Positions 10,698 to 22,100 of a stretch of DNA of 64,000 nt are shown piece after piece. The DNA is from Rutstroemia sp. NJR-2017a BVV2 (lineage: Eukaryota > Ascomycota > Leotiomycetes > Helotiales > Rutstroemiaceae): the NCBI GenBank assembly GCA_002946415.1, contig NJPS01000046.1:434001-498000 (forward strand), given 5' to 3'. The position numbers and the translations under genes were made by a program. Each line of letters begins with the position of its first letter. Position 1 is the first letter of the stretch. The notes under the pieces are model-generated. The model did not search any database and was not told the DNA's origin. It worked only from the letters and a program-made list of their open reading frames with translations.

Positions 10698-12459
10698 ATG
10701 CATTTCCTCACCAGCAAAACCTTCTATTTCGACCTCTATTCGCGCTCTACTTCACCTATACCTACCAATCTCCCTCTATCCTACCGCATTCCGCCAATGC
10801 ACGAATCCTCTCTTTATCCGATTTTCGCACGATCTAGACACGAATGGCAACACGAGGAGCATGGGAATGAAATGAAATTTTGCTTGGTCTGGAAGGATGG
10901 TTGATGGTTACATCTTTGGGAATGGGAGGCGTAAATCAATCCAATAAATGAGATTTCTGATTGCTAGACACTCTATTGCGATTGAGATGAATCATTGTGT
11001 CTATAGCAACGTGGTTCAGTGAGGAAATGGGAATGCTTTGCTGATTCTCCACATGGATTCGAATCTTGAATATTGGCACGTGGTGAACACTGTGATATGT
11101 CAATGATGCGGCCCTGCTCGAATTCATCACTTATCATGTTTTAATCGAAGGACGGGACAGTAACCATCAGAGCCACGAGACCACGATCGTTGGACTTTTC
11201 CGGGAACTACCCAGACCAGCTTTCAATCCAGGAGCTCTTTTCCACATGCTGCATTGGTTTCAAGCCGCAGTCAAGCAATGCCAGTAGCATGCATATATTG
11301 CATGACATCAGTGATTGCTGAAATCATCAACATTGCACCAACGGAATTTATCTCTTTATACTGCATCTTACTCCTACTAACTTCTCCTTGCGGATCCTCT
11401 GTCCCTTGACCTCATGTAACATCTACCAACCTGCTCCCTCTCCCACTCCTCCCTCTTACTCCCCTCTATCAATCTCGTTCTGTATCTTTCTCCTCTGTCC
11501 CCCCTTCTCAGAACGTCTCTCCCTCCTTCCTCCCGCCTCCGACGTGCGCTTCCTATCTCACTTACCCTTTCCATACTTCAACCCCGAAGACTGCGCAGCC
11601 GGACACAAGTTACGCTCGCTAGCTATTCGAAGGAATATCATGATCCATTCAATACTAGACTATAACATACCGTACAGGAGAGGTTGGTTATTCCATGTCG
11701 TTGTAGTTCTTGTGTCAGTACCGTATCTCCCTTGATGAGTGAGTGAGGAAGTAAATACGTGCGTGAATGGATGGATATACAGTAGATATTTTCCCTCGAA
11801 TTCATGCTCATGCTCATGGCCATGGGGGTGGAAAGCAGGCGGGTACTTGACATGATATGTGTAGTAGCGCGCGCATGTGCGTGTAGTAAGTGGAGTGCGT
11901 TGTGGCGGGGTGGTTGGGGAAGGATTTTGATATAGGAATAAGTTATGAGTAGAGAAAAGAGAGAGATGAATGAATTATTGGTGAGTTTTATGTTCTATGC
12001 CTGTGGTGAGACAATTTGGTGTTGGTGCGGACATTTAGAAATCAGTCATATCGACACGACATGACACATCACAATCCAAAAATAACGTTGAATCAATTTA
12101 CTGACTAACATTTGGTAGCACCTACGTGCCATCTATTTGGACTTTAAGACTACTACTTCAGGCGTATTCCATAAGAAGCCCTCAGCAAAAACAACCACCT
12201 TCGCCTCCACCATGCCCATAGCATCTCCATAGCAATTTGCCTGAACGCCCACTCAATTATGCACCCTGTGAAACAACCTAATAACATTTGATCCCCAGCC
12301 TTGTGTAGAAACCGAGTGCCTGTGCCGCCCCACTGGGGGCTAAGCAGGTAAAAATTCATAAGCATCAGCGCGTGTAGAAGTTGCCCATCTCACCATCAGT
12401 CAGATCGTGCGACATCACGGAGAGCATCCCGCCTCAATTGCGATACAACGTATGATACT
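10698..12459. other. intergenic between RPL39 and SKP1 (convergent)
   Basis: About 1.8 kb of 3'-flanking sequence for both genes, with no supported coding region. A CT-rich patch lies at about 11380-11570 on the plus strand and a short alternating GCGCGCATG stretch near 11866. Open frames here do not resemble proteins. Confidence 0.45.
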
Positions 12460-13165
12460 CTAACGATCCTCGGCCCATTCGTTCTCGCGGCGGATCTGTT
12501 CTTCTTCCTCGGGCGTGAAGTCGTTTGTGATGTTAAATGTCTTGCGGATCTCTTCCGGGGACTTGCCTTTGATCATGTTGGCAACGGTCTTGCATCCGAC
12601 GTCGAGGAGAGCCTTGATGTCAAGATAATTGGCAGCCTGATATGTTAGAAAACGTGACACAATCGCGGTGCGGAGAGGGAATAGAAAACTTACGAGGATA
12701 ATCTCAAAGAGCATCTCTTGATCGACTTGCATGAACTTTTGATCCCACTCATCGATATCGGTTGTCTTCTTGCGGGAGTCGGAATCATCGTCGTTGGGGG
12801 CAACTGGATCCCGTTTGTGGTGCTCACACCACTCGATAACCTTGCGGAGTACGACTTCGTTCACCTAAGTGCGCATGACTGGTTAGTATGTGTTCAAGTA
12901 ACATCGCTGGCAATCTGGTCGCTGGACGGTAGACTTACGTTGGGGATGGGAACTGGAGTGCCCACGGCAGCTTCTCCCAAATCCTCCATCATGTTCTTCA
13001 CCAGCATCGATTTCTCGGCCACTTCTTGGTCTATTGATGGGAGGTTAGCCTTCGTTCGCGCCAGCCAACTGCATCGGCACACCGCGCGCGGGGTATCTTA
13101 CCAACTTCAATTGAAGCATTGTCATTAGAGACGAGGGTGATCTTGGGCTTTGTGTCGGCAGACAT
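12460..13165 (-). CDS. SKP1: SCF ubiquitin ligase adaptor SKP1
   Basis: Bridges F-box proteins to cullin-1 in SCF ubiquitin ligases; cytoplasm and nucleus. Four exons (13102-13165, 12939-13030, 12694-12864, 12460-12636) with GT..AG introns join in phase to 167 residues. Visible: N-terminal [25 protein letters not shown]-type core [10 protein letters not shown], the [13 protein letters not shown] helix, an acidic spacer [39 protein letters not shown] split by intron 3, and the C-terminal signature [32 protein letters not shown]. Length and motifs are typical of fungal SKP1 (sconC). Confidence 0.97.
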
Positions 13166-14287
13166 TTTGATAGATGTAGTTGTTGGAACTCGAAGTATGT
13201 TGTATTATCTTCGGGAAGGGTTGGAGGGTTGTATGATGTGTCGTGTTGGGCAGCCTGTTGGAGTTCTTTATAACAGAGGAATCGAACCTTGAGCGGGTAT
13301 GTTAGTGTCGCTTAAGGTGGATCCGTCAAAGAAGTATTTAGGTAATTTGTGGTTAGGATGGATGATTCGGCCACCAGAATCGATTCAATTCTACTGTTGC
13401 GAATGCGTATAGAAAGGGACTGATGAAGTGAATCTACAGGAAGGAAAAGGTGAAGCTGTTATGTTATGTACAAAGGAGCATTCAACAATGCCTGCCGGAT
13501 CCGGGGTTGAGAGTTGAGTCACAAAGGAGACGACCCTGTATGATTGGTATTCTGCTGTACTCCGTACGGCGAAGAACAAACGTGCTTGCCTCATCAGCAT
13601 TTAACCTCCATCGGCATTTAACCTTACACCTCGCTGCCTACCTACCTAGAATTTAAGTCTTCTTGTGGATCGCGAGCCCTATGGTTTCTCGAGCTAAGCG
13701 TCGCTGCCTTAGCTAGCTGCTGAGAATGTGAGTTTGCTAGCTGGTAGCCTAGAAGCGCGATTAGGGTGCCAAATATCCATATACAGAGCTGGGCTGTAGC
13801 TGTATGGTAATCATAGAATTGTCGGACTTCTACAATCCAAGAACAATCTCCTCCTGAACATTCGGAATACATGAAAATGCCTGTTCTGGAAGTTGATTGG
13901 TCATCCGCATCTTATCCAGCTTATGGAATTGTGAACCTTATGAACAACTCCGAGATTTGCTGATCTCCGTCATCAGGTCATACCCCAAAAACATCCCTGA
14001 GCGGAAGGGGAAGGGCAAAAAAAGAGGGAACGCATCATTTACCCTCAAGCCCGTTTTCAACCACTTTCTCTTCTATTCCCCTTCTCATTCCCATTCCCAT
14101 TCCCATTTCAAATTCCGCTTCTTGTTTTCTTGTAACTTATGATACGGAGCTCGAGTATTCATAGGACTTTCTTTTTGCCAATGAACTCTTCTTCGATCCT
14201 TCATATTCATTCTCTTTTGATCGCATTTGCGAATACCTCTTTAATGTAACCTTCGACTTCGACTTTGTATGCCAAAAACAGTTCCCA
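13166..14287. promoter_or_regulatory. divergent region SKP1 / SMP3
   Basis: 1.1 kb between the two start codons. It includes a TTCCCA repeat at 14086-14107 in the probable SMP3 leader, preceded by CT-rich sequence from about 14040. No gene is supported. Confidence 0.5.
14086..14107. repeat. CCCATT hexanucleotide repeat upstream of SMP3
   Basis: Three to four copies of CATTCC/CCCATT about 180 nt before the SMP3 start codon, inside a pyrimidine-rich stretch. Confidence 0.85.
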
Positions 14288-16155
14288 ATGCCTTACTTCA
14301 GGCGTGCCTACCTGATTTTCCTTCTTTTGCGACTTTGGTTTGCCTTGTCTCCCAGCTACCTACACCCAGATGAAAATTTCCAAGGTCCAGAGGTCATAGC
14401 CGGTAAGTAAAGGAGCTTTCCATAGTCTACTCAGCGAGCTATTTTCTTGGGCCGGTTGTCTTATGGAATGCGCCCGAACTACGAGATCTTGCATTCTTGA
14501 AACGGTGGCTTCTATTTCGGACTCTCATGAAATAGAACAGTTGTGCGCCGGCTTATAGATGTTCTGCTAACGTATGTGCAGGCCAGATATTCAGCTATCC
14601 TGTCAAACTGACTTGGGAGTTCACCTCCGAACATCCCATCCGCAGCGTCTTCCCACTATGGCCGATTTACGGATTACCGATGCTCCTCCTTCGATGGCTC
14701 TGGATTGGGAATGGAAACGATGGTGAAATCCCACCGATGGCTGTGTTCTGGGCTCTACGGGTGTTGATGTTGACACTAAGCTTTGTGCTTGAGGACTGGG
14801 CTATTTACGAATTGGTAGAATCTCCTCGACACCGAAAGGTCGCCGTCATGCTTGTCGCCTCGTCATATGTTACCTGGACATATCAAACCCATACTTTTTC
14901 AAATTCGATCGAGACCTTGGCAGTTGCGTGGAGTCTTGTGTTAATACAGAGGATTGTGGAAAAGAAGGTAGGAAATATTGGCCCACCGCAGTATATCAGA
15001 ACAGGGCTGACAAACGTAGAAACACACCTCCGTTCTGCCATGTGCCATTCTCGCTTTCCTTGTTGTTTTTGGCATATTCAATCGCATAACCTTCCCCGCC
15101 TTTCTTTTCATTCCGGGACTTCATTTAATACCGCATTTCATACGAAAGTAAGAAACCACCTCAAACTGTGTAAAGCATAACTAATGTGAAGCAGGCCATT
15201 TTCTCTCATTTCGATGGTACTTTTTGGTAGCCTTGCTACATTCACTGCAATTTGTTTGGACACAAAGTTTTACACAAATGATTCTGTTACCTGGTCGTAT
15301 CTTTTCTCTCACCCAACCATTACACCCCTCAATAATTTCAAGTACAACATGGCCACCGATAATCTTGCGCTACATGGGCTGCATCCTTGGTATCAACACA
15401 GCCTTATTAACCTTCCGCAACTATTGGGACCTGCTACATTACTTCTTTTCTTTCAACCGTTACTTCGCCTCCGCCTGTTTTCCGCGATCTCGGGTATTGT
15501 CGTTCTTTCGGTTTTCCGACATCAGGAGGCACGATTCTTACTACCTACGATTCCCTTAATATTATCATCTGTAAAAGTACCTAAAGCACGAATTTCCTTG
15601 CGTATTTGGGGGGTATTATGGCTTTCCTTCAACCTTATCTTTGGCCTTTTGATGGGCACATATCACCAAGGGGGCGTTGTGCCAACGCAAGCATTCTTGA
15701 GCAAACAGCCGGATGCTACCCATGCGCTTTGGTGGAAGACATATAGTCCACCAATCTGGCTGCTTAACGGCAAGAATCAAGTTCTCACAACACATGATCT
15801 CATGGGGATGAAACCAGAGCTCATGCTGGAAGAAGTTGCCCAACTAGCAACCTGTCGTACCATCTCTGGAGAAGCCGTCACCGAAGGAACATACCTAATC
15901 GCACCAACATCGGCAACTTTCTTAGATAAGTACACAGCGAACCAAACGAAATTGTATTTCGAGGAGGTGTGGAGATATAGGCAGCATCTTAATTTGGATG
16001 ATATGGATTTTGGGGATGATGGGTTCTGGAGTACAATAACTAGGGTTATTGGTAGGAGGGGTATCGCAGCATGGCGAGTGACTGTGGATTGCCCTGGAGG
16101 ACAGAAAGATACGGAAGTTCTGGGAGAAATCGCGAGGAACGCAAGCAGTACGTAG
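14288..16155 (+). CDS. SMP3: GPI mannosyltransferase 4 (Smp3)
   Basis: ER-membrane GT22 enzyme that adds the fourth, side-branch mannose to GPI precursors using dolichol-phosphate mannose. Four exons (14288-14402, 14582-14967, 15020-15147, 15195-16155) join in frame to 529 residues. Visible: first TM segment, then the lumenal catalytic motif LHPDENFQ (His26-Pro-Asp-Glu29), [20 protein letters not shown], and the Smp3 hallmark [19 protein letters not shown]. Exon 3 supplies [23 protein letters not shown], and exon 4 the HQEARFLLP motif of GT22 enzymes. Several hydrophobic spans fit a multi-pass ER protein. [10 protein letters not shown] separates it from ALG9, ALG12 and GPI10. Confidence 0.95.
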
Positions 16156-16482
16156 TTACTCTGGAGAGCAAATTCAGATTTCCTTTGTTAGACAAACTTG
16201 CGCCTTGCTTCCCTTTCTGTGGTGCTTGCTTTTCGTTACCAGGCCGTTGGTAGCACACCCTTCAATTTTCTTAGCCGTGAGATACCGAGGCACTTATGCC
16301 GGATCCAACTCCACACCAACTCCACCCCCGCAATACGCCAGCTACCCGTAGCGTACTGTAGACTTAATTAAATACATGGGTACACAGCTTCCCTGTTCTG
16401 TATATTCCATTGCTTTATCGTTTACAATAACGGCACACATAACACTTTACGACAAACCTGCTTCAACGGAGCTTCGAAAGCT
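16156..16482. other. short intergenic SMP3 to acyl-CoA dehydrogenase
   Basis: 327 bp holding the SMP3 3' end and the promoter of the tandem downstream gene. Nothing distinctive was seen. Confidence 0.4.
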
Positions 16483-18051
16483 ATGGCTTCCACAGTGCCT
16501 GTCCCCTTTTCCGAGCCTCCGTGGCTTATGGGCCTCCCCTCTCCATATTACAATGACTCTCATCGAAAATGGCAGAAGACGTGTCGAGCACTAGTTTCCG
16601 AATTAATGGCCAATGCAGACGAATGGGAAGCACAAGGCGACGTACCTGGTCCGTTTCCTCCTATGCCCATTTTTCAAATACGCATCCCCAACTAACCATA
16701 TCCCCTTCCATCAGCCGACCTCTACCAAAAATTCGCAGCCGCCAACTTCCTCATCCCTAACCTCCCCTCCCCTCTCCCAATCGAGCACCTCCGTTCTATC
16801 GGGATAACTCATCTCCCCGGCGACCTCCCAATCGCCGACTTCGACTACCTCCACACCCTCATCTACACCGACGAGCTCGCCCGCTCCGGCTCCATGGGTC
16901 CCTCCGGTGCCATCACAACCGGCATGGCATTCGGGGTCCCGCCACTCATCAAATTCGGCTCAGAATCCCTGCAAAAACGCTTCCTACCCGATCTCCTTAC
17001 CGGCAAAAAGCGCATCTGCATCGCAATCACCGAACCCGGCGCAGGCAGCGACGTCGCCGCGATCGAAACGACAGCCAAACGCTCACGTGACGGGAAATTC
17101 TGGATCATCGACGGCGAGAAGAAATGGATCACGAACGGCATCTGGAGCGATTACGCGACGATGGCGGTCCGCACTGGCGGGCCTGGCCCCGGCGGTCTTT
17201 CGCTGCTGGTGGTCCCGCTGCTCGGACACGAGGGCGTGAGTATGCGGCGCATCCGAGTCGGCGGGCAGACGTCCGGCGGCACAACGTACATCTCTTTGTC
17301 GGACGTGCGTGTCCCGATCGAGAATCTCGTCGGCGCAGAGGGCCAGGGTATGAAATACATCATGCAGAACTTCAACCACGAGCGGCTGATGGTGTCGATC
17401 TCGGCGAACCGGCTGGCGCGCGTGGCGCTGAGCGCGGCGGTGCAGTACACGATGAAGCGGGAGGCGTTTGGGAAGACGCTGATGGAGCAGCCGGTGGTGC
17501 GGCATCGCATTGCGAAGTGTGGGGCGGAGCTGGAGAGCCATTGGGCTTGGATTGAGGGGTTTGTGTTTATGATGACGAGGCTGAGTAAGGAGGAGGCGGA
17601 TAGAGAGTTGGGCGGGTTGACGGCGTTGGCGAAAGCGAAGGCGGGGATGGTGTTGGAGAGTTGTGCGGGGACGGCGCAGCTGCTGTTTGGTGGGAATGGG
17701 TATACGAAGGGGGGGTTGGGGGAGATGGTGGAGAGTAGGTGGTTTTTGTTATTTTTCTCCCTATGCTTTCTCTTGCTCTTTTTACTGTCTCTTTTTTACG
17801 TTTTTTCCACACACCTAAACATCACATCACCAAAAACCCTACCAACCACCCCAAACAAAGAACCTACCAAAACTAACAAACTCCACCCCCTCTTAGAAAT
17901 CTTCCGCGAAATCCCCGGCGCGCGCATCCCTGGTGGCAGCGAAGACGTGATGCTCGACCTTTCGGTGCGCCAACTGGTCAAGAATTTCCAACTCAAACTC
18001 AAGAACGAAGCCGCGGTGCAGGAACGGCCGAAGGGTTCTTCGAAGTTGTAG
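16483..18051 (+). CDS. acyl-CoA dehydrogenase family flavoprotein
   Basis: FAD-dependent acyl-CoA oxidation, 446 residues from exons 16483-16648, 16715-17734 and 17897-18051. Intron 1 has an unusual GTCCGT donor; intron 2 a GTAGGT donor. Visible: N-terminal helical domain (FAAANFLIPNL), IAITEPGAGSDVA (FAD/substrate strand, about residues 158-170), WITNGIWSDYATM, C-terminal helical domain with VQYTMKREAFGKTL, and GGNGYTKGGLGEM. At the usual catalytic glutamate site (IYEGT in short/medium-chain enzymes) the protein reads IPGGS, so that Glu is absent; Glu278 in NHERLM aligns with the alternative base used by isovaleryl- and long-chain enzymes. No PTS1 and no obvious mitochondrial presequence. 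Substrate unknown. Coding strand switches from C-rich to G-rich. Confidence 0.9.
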
Positions 18052-19172
18052 ATTTGCGGTGGCGGTTTTGGGTGATGGGATTGATTGTTGGTGGGGAAAG
18101 GGGAAATGGGGATTGTAGATTGGTTGATGAAGGGGGAAGGGACGGTTTGGTGAGGAGATAGAGAGAGAGGGGATTAAGAGGTGGGATGGGGGATTTTAGA
18201 TTTAAGTCTTGGGTTGACATGTAGAGGATATGAACTTCGGGGGGTTTAAGGGTCATTGAGCTTGTGGAGAATGAGAGCCGTGATATATTTTAGTATTAGA
18301 TTAGATTCTCGTTCGATAATCTCTTTGAACCGTTGCTTAAAGACTTTATCAAGAATAGAGTAAATACGCCACAATATCATATACCAAACAAGCAGTATGC
18401 CTGGCGATGATTGTCAAGATGATGCTAACGGAATGGACAAAGTGACAAGGAAAGAATATATGAGTGAACCAGACGGGAATGGCTCGAAGCAGTAGTCGTC
18501 GTCAAGGACTTGAGAACAGTGGTTAAGAGAAGCTGCTGGCTTCAAATACCCAGAGAAATATCAACAGATTCAGAGAGATATGCTGTAAGATGTGCAACAA
18601 ACCCCAACCCTTAATATCTTCTCAGCAGTTAGGTAGGTGATTATCACCCTGAGATATGCAACAAAACCCAACCATTAATCTTGTGATTGTCACTCTCAGA
18701 TATGCAACAAACCACCCTCATAGATACTCTCCAGCTCCGGGGGTCGACCTGTTGAGTTGGCAGTCGTCCTTCTGAAACCCCAGCAGAAGAAAATACACCT
18801 ATCCGAACGTATATAGCAGGCACATCCGGGACACGAACAAGACTTCTACTGCTAATGACAATACATACTTACGACCGTCAATCATTCCATCATGCTGCTC
18901 AATTCCTACCGATTGCTTAGTATTCTGATATATAGATATTGAATTGTTTATATAAAGACACAGGCCCATCAAAAAGCTTCGAGGAAACCCGGCCCTTATA
19001 GTTAAAGGATACTGTACGTAGAAAGACAAAAATTATATAAGACGCGGAAGCAGAACCAGAAAATTAAAAACCAAAAAAACACTTTTGTGGTATCCCCAAT
19101 CAGTTTCACACAGTTTTCATCCAAACGCCCCCACTCCCCCCTTCCCCCCCCAACACATTCTCGCAATCGAAA
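18052..19172. other. intergenic, convergent acyl-CoA dehydrogenase / TSC2
   Basis: 1.1 kb of 3' flanks. The first 140 bp is strongly G-rich on the plus strand, continuing the trend of the preceding exon. Imperfect tandem repeats occupy 18589-18715. No gene is supported. Confidence 0.5.
18589..18715. repeat. three imperfect tandem repeats
   Basis: Units starting at 18589, 18651 and 18697 share GATRTGCAACAAA followed by CCCAACC..TTAAT and a CACCCT/CACTCT end; unit spacing is 62 then 46 nt. The third copy is truncated. They lie between convergent genes and do not code for protein. Confidence 0.75.
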
Positions 19173-22100
19173 TCAAGCCCAACGAGAGAAGTCTAAGCTC
19201 TCAACCAAATGCTCCTCCCCATTTACATTATCCGGTTCCGCGGCAGACATGACCGAAGATCGTTGCGATGTTGCTTCAGAAGCGCTTGGTAAGAAAGTGA
19301 AATTAGCTACCGATGAACGTCGAATGCTGCTCATACTCTCACGATTCTTCGCATCCGCAGCCCCACCGTTTGATGTTCCCGGGGGAGATATTGTCGAGTT
19401 TTGTCTTTTTGGTGCATTTCTTGCTCGCAGGCGATTGATTTCTCGGAGACGGTTCCGCCATGATGATACATGCTCTCCACCCTCGCGATTGGCCCATACA
19501 AGAGAGAAGACAGATGCGTTTAAGGCTATCAGACGGATGAAATCGGGTAATTTCTTCAGGCTGATGATCTTCATCTCAGCTGCGGGCGAAATCTCTGGGA
19601 AGCCAGGCTTGCTCATCACCTGCACTTTGTAGTATGGATCTTTGCGTAATTGCTGTGTTCCAGGATCTCGATTCGCAGTAAAGGAGAGACGAGATTCTGG
19701 AGCTATAACGATATTGACGTAGTTGAACTCCGACGGAAAAGTGTCGTATTGGAAAGGCAGTCCTGAATTATTGAAGATAATGTTAACGAAATCATTGCCA
19801 ATGTGTCTCTTCTTGCCGATGCATTGAGGGTCGTGTTCTAGGTTAGTTGGCATCTGAGTTGTAACGTGAAAGACGATTTCCGAAACTCGATCTCGCCAGC
19901 AGAATGCCATATCTCCGTCCATACCATATTCTCGATCGAGTCCTTGAGTGTTGAATTTAGCCCCTTTCAATTCAGTGATAGTAGCAAGACCAGCAAGGAA
20001 TGTGTAATATTCTTCACTGCCCGTAGTGTTTGAAAGAATCTCCACTTCCTGGGTTTGTTTATCGCCCACATAAATGACGCCGACCTTGTGCCCATCAACA
20101 GTGAAATTCCTGTCAAGACTAGAAATAGCACGTCGAGTCATATCGTCATCAGGTAATGGAATTGGTCTTGTAAATTCAGTACCTTGGGGTATGGAAGCTG
20201 TTAGTTGAAGTAGGAGATGGCTTGGGAGAACCACGTTTGCATTTGTATGTTTAGCATCGCGCAGTGCATCCGTAGTGAGAGATATCTGATGAGGTGGCGG
20301 AGCGCTGAATTTTTCCCGAACCATGTAACAAGAAGTGCCAGAAGGATGTCTCTTAGTAATTTGGGCCCAACCTTTATGGGTTGCTTGCTCAATCGTAACG
20401 ACACTGTTCCCAATAATCCAACGCTTCTTGAGGATTTCACCGTAGAGTTCCGAAGTGAAGTCGGGATCAGCAGAAGACTCGTCAACATCAGCATAAGCGA
20501 CCCTCTGCATAAAATCCAGGGTGACCTGAGCTTGCTCATCAATTCTTTCTTTCCCGTTCGCATCGGAAGAAACAAGATTCTTCGCAATCCAGCTCACCTG
20601 GCCAGCCCGATCCGTAAGCTTCAGTGACAGGAACCAGAAGATTATGACGTGGTAAGCGAGAGCATACACGTATTGTGGCAAGTCGTCTGAGCTGCTTGAC
20701 GGGCTATTTTGCTCTATGCTATCATGGTCGGATGAAGTCGGAACTGAAGAATTTCTCATTCGAGGTTGGCTCATTCGATTTGGCTGAGCTTCTTTACTTG
20801 GCTGATCGCGCACATACTGCAAATAGCGGAAGCAGATGGCGAAAACAGTGCGGAATTCCTCTTCCCGAAAGTTGGCATAGAGATCTGGCAGCCTCGAGAG
20901 ACAAGCTAGAAACTCCAGAATATGAATTGCAACATGCTGCTGGGTGATAATTTGAGACATCTTCTGAAGAATCGTGACCAGTGCTTTCCTGATAGAGCCT
21001 GGAAGTTCATGGCAGCAAATAGAAAGAGCATGAATGCAGCACTTGGCGGCTCGTTCCCACGCGCCGACGCCCTGTAGAAAAGTTCTTACAATCTCATCTT
21101 CATCTGCTTTACTGAACTCTCGCTTGTAGCTTACAACCATTGTTAAAATGTGAAAGAGACAGATAGCAATATCAGCTTTGCGCAGACCAGATGACACCGG
21201 TGGCTCTTGAAAAGTATTCTCTTTGATCAAGTCACATAGGAGTGCCCGAAGGTTCTTGATTTGTGGGATCGAGGCTTTGAAAAGAGCTTGGTTGGTCAAC
21301 TGCGATGGTAAATGGACGAGTATGTAACTGTATACCTCCCATTCACACCCGCCGCTAAGGAGTTGACAGATAACGTCAAGATAAGAGTGAATTTCTAGAG
21401 CAGTCATGGCGATGGGCTGCTCCCACTTACAGCCATTGTTACTAACAGGTATTGGAGCGGTCACCGGGCCTAGGGTTTCCAGGTTTAGCTTAGGAGCGCT
21501 ATCGCCATCGGTGCTATAATGATTGATGCCGTCCTCAGTAGCAGGTGTGGGTTCTGCACCATCTTCACCAGCTGAGTTATTCTGCAATAGCTCTATTGAA
21601 TGATCACCATCGGTCATCGGGCCCTTGCTAGTAGAATTTGTACCAGCGATTTCGACGATAGACACCAATCGTAGACTGGCGTTCCCATTGGTGACATCTG
21701 GTAATGCCTCGGCATCTGGCGACATCCACATTTGATGATTACGCTGGAGCGTTCGGTTCATACCGCTGCCTAGTCTAGGAGGTGGCTTGGTTTGAGGGTG
21801 CATTTGACCAACAGAAGTGCTCCGACCACCGCGGGAGCTTGAGTCATCAGTCCGAGATGATCGAGTCAGTTGTGATGCCTCATCTGCAGCCTGCTTTTTG
21901 GCCAAAGAATCAGCCGTCCGGTAAAGGGAAGCTGCTAATGTATCTGACTCGGTAAATGGTGTTAGGAATATTCGGTTCATTGCATCTGCTCGTAAACGAA
22001 AGAGCATCTTCAGGGCAGAAATACGGGCATCGGTGGGGCAATCATAAGCTTGTACAATAGCAAGCAATTCCTTGAAAACCCTAATTGACTTTGTAACATG

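Noticed and set aside
17083..17555. Frames of 119-152 codons on both strands
   Set aside because: Shadows of acyl-CoA dehydrogenase exon 2 in its GC-rich part.
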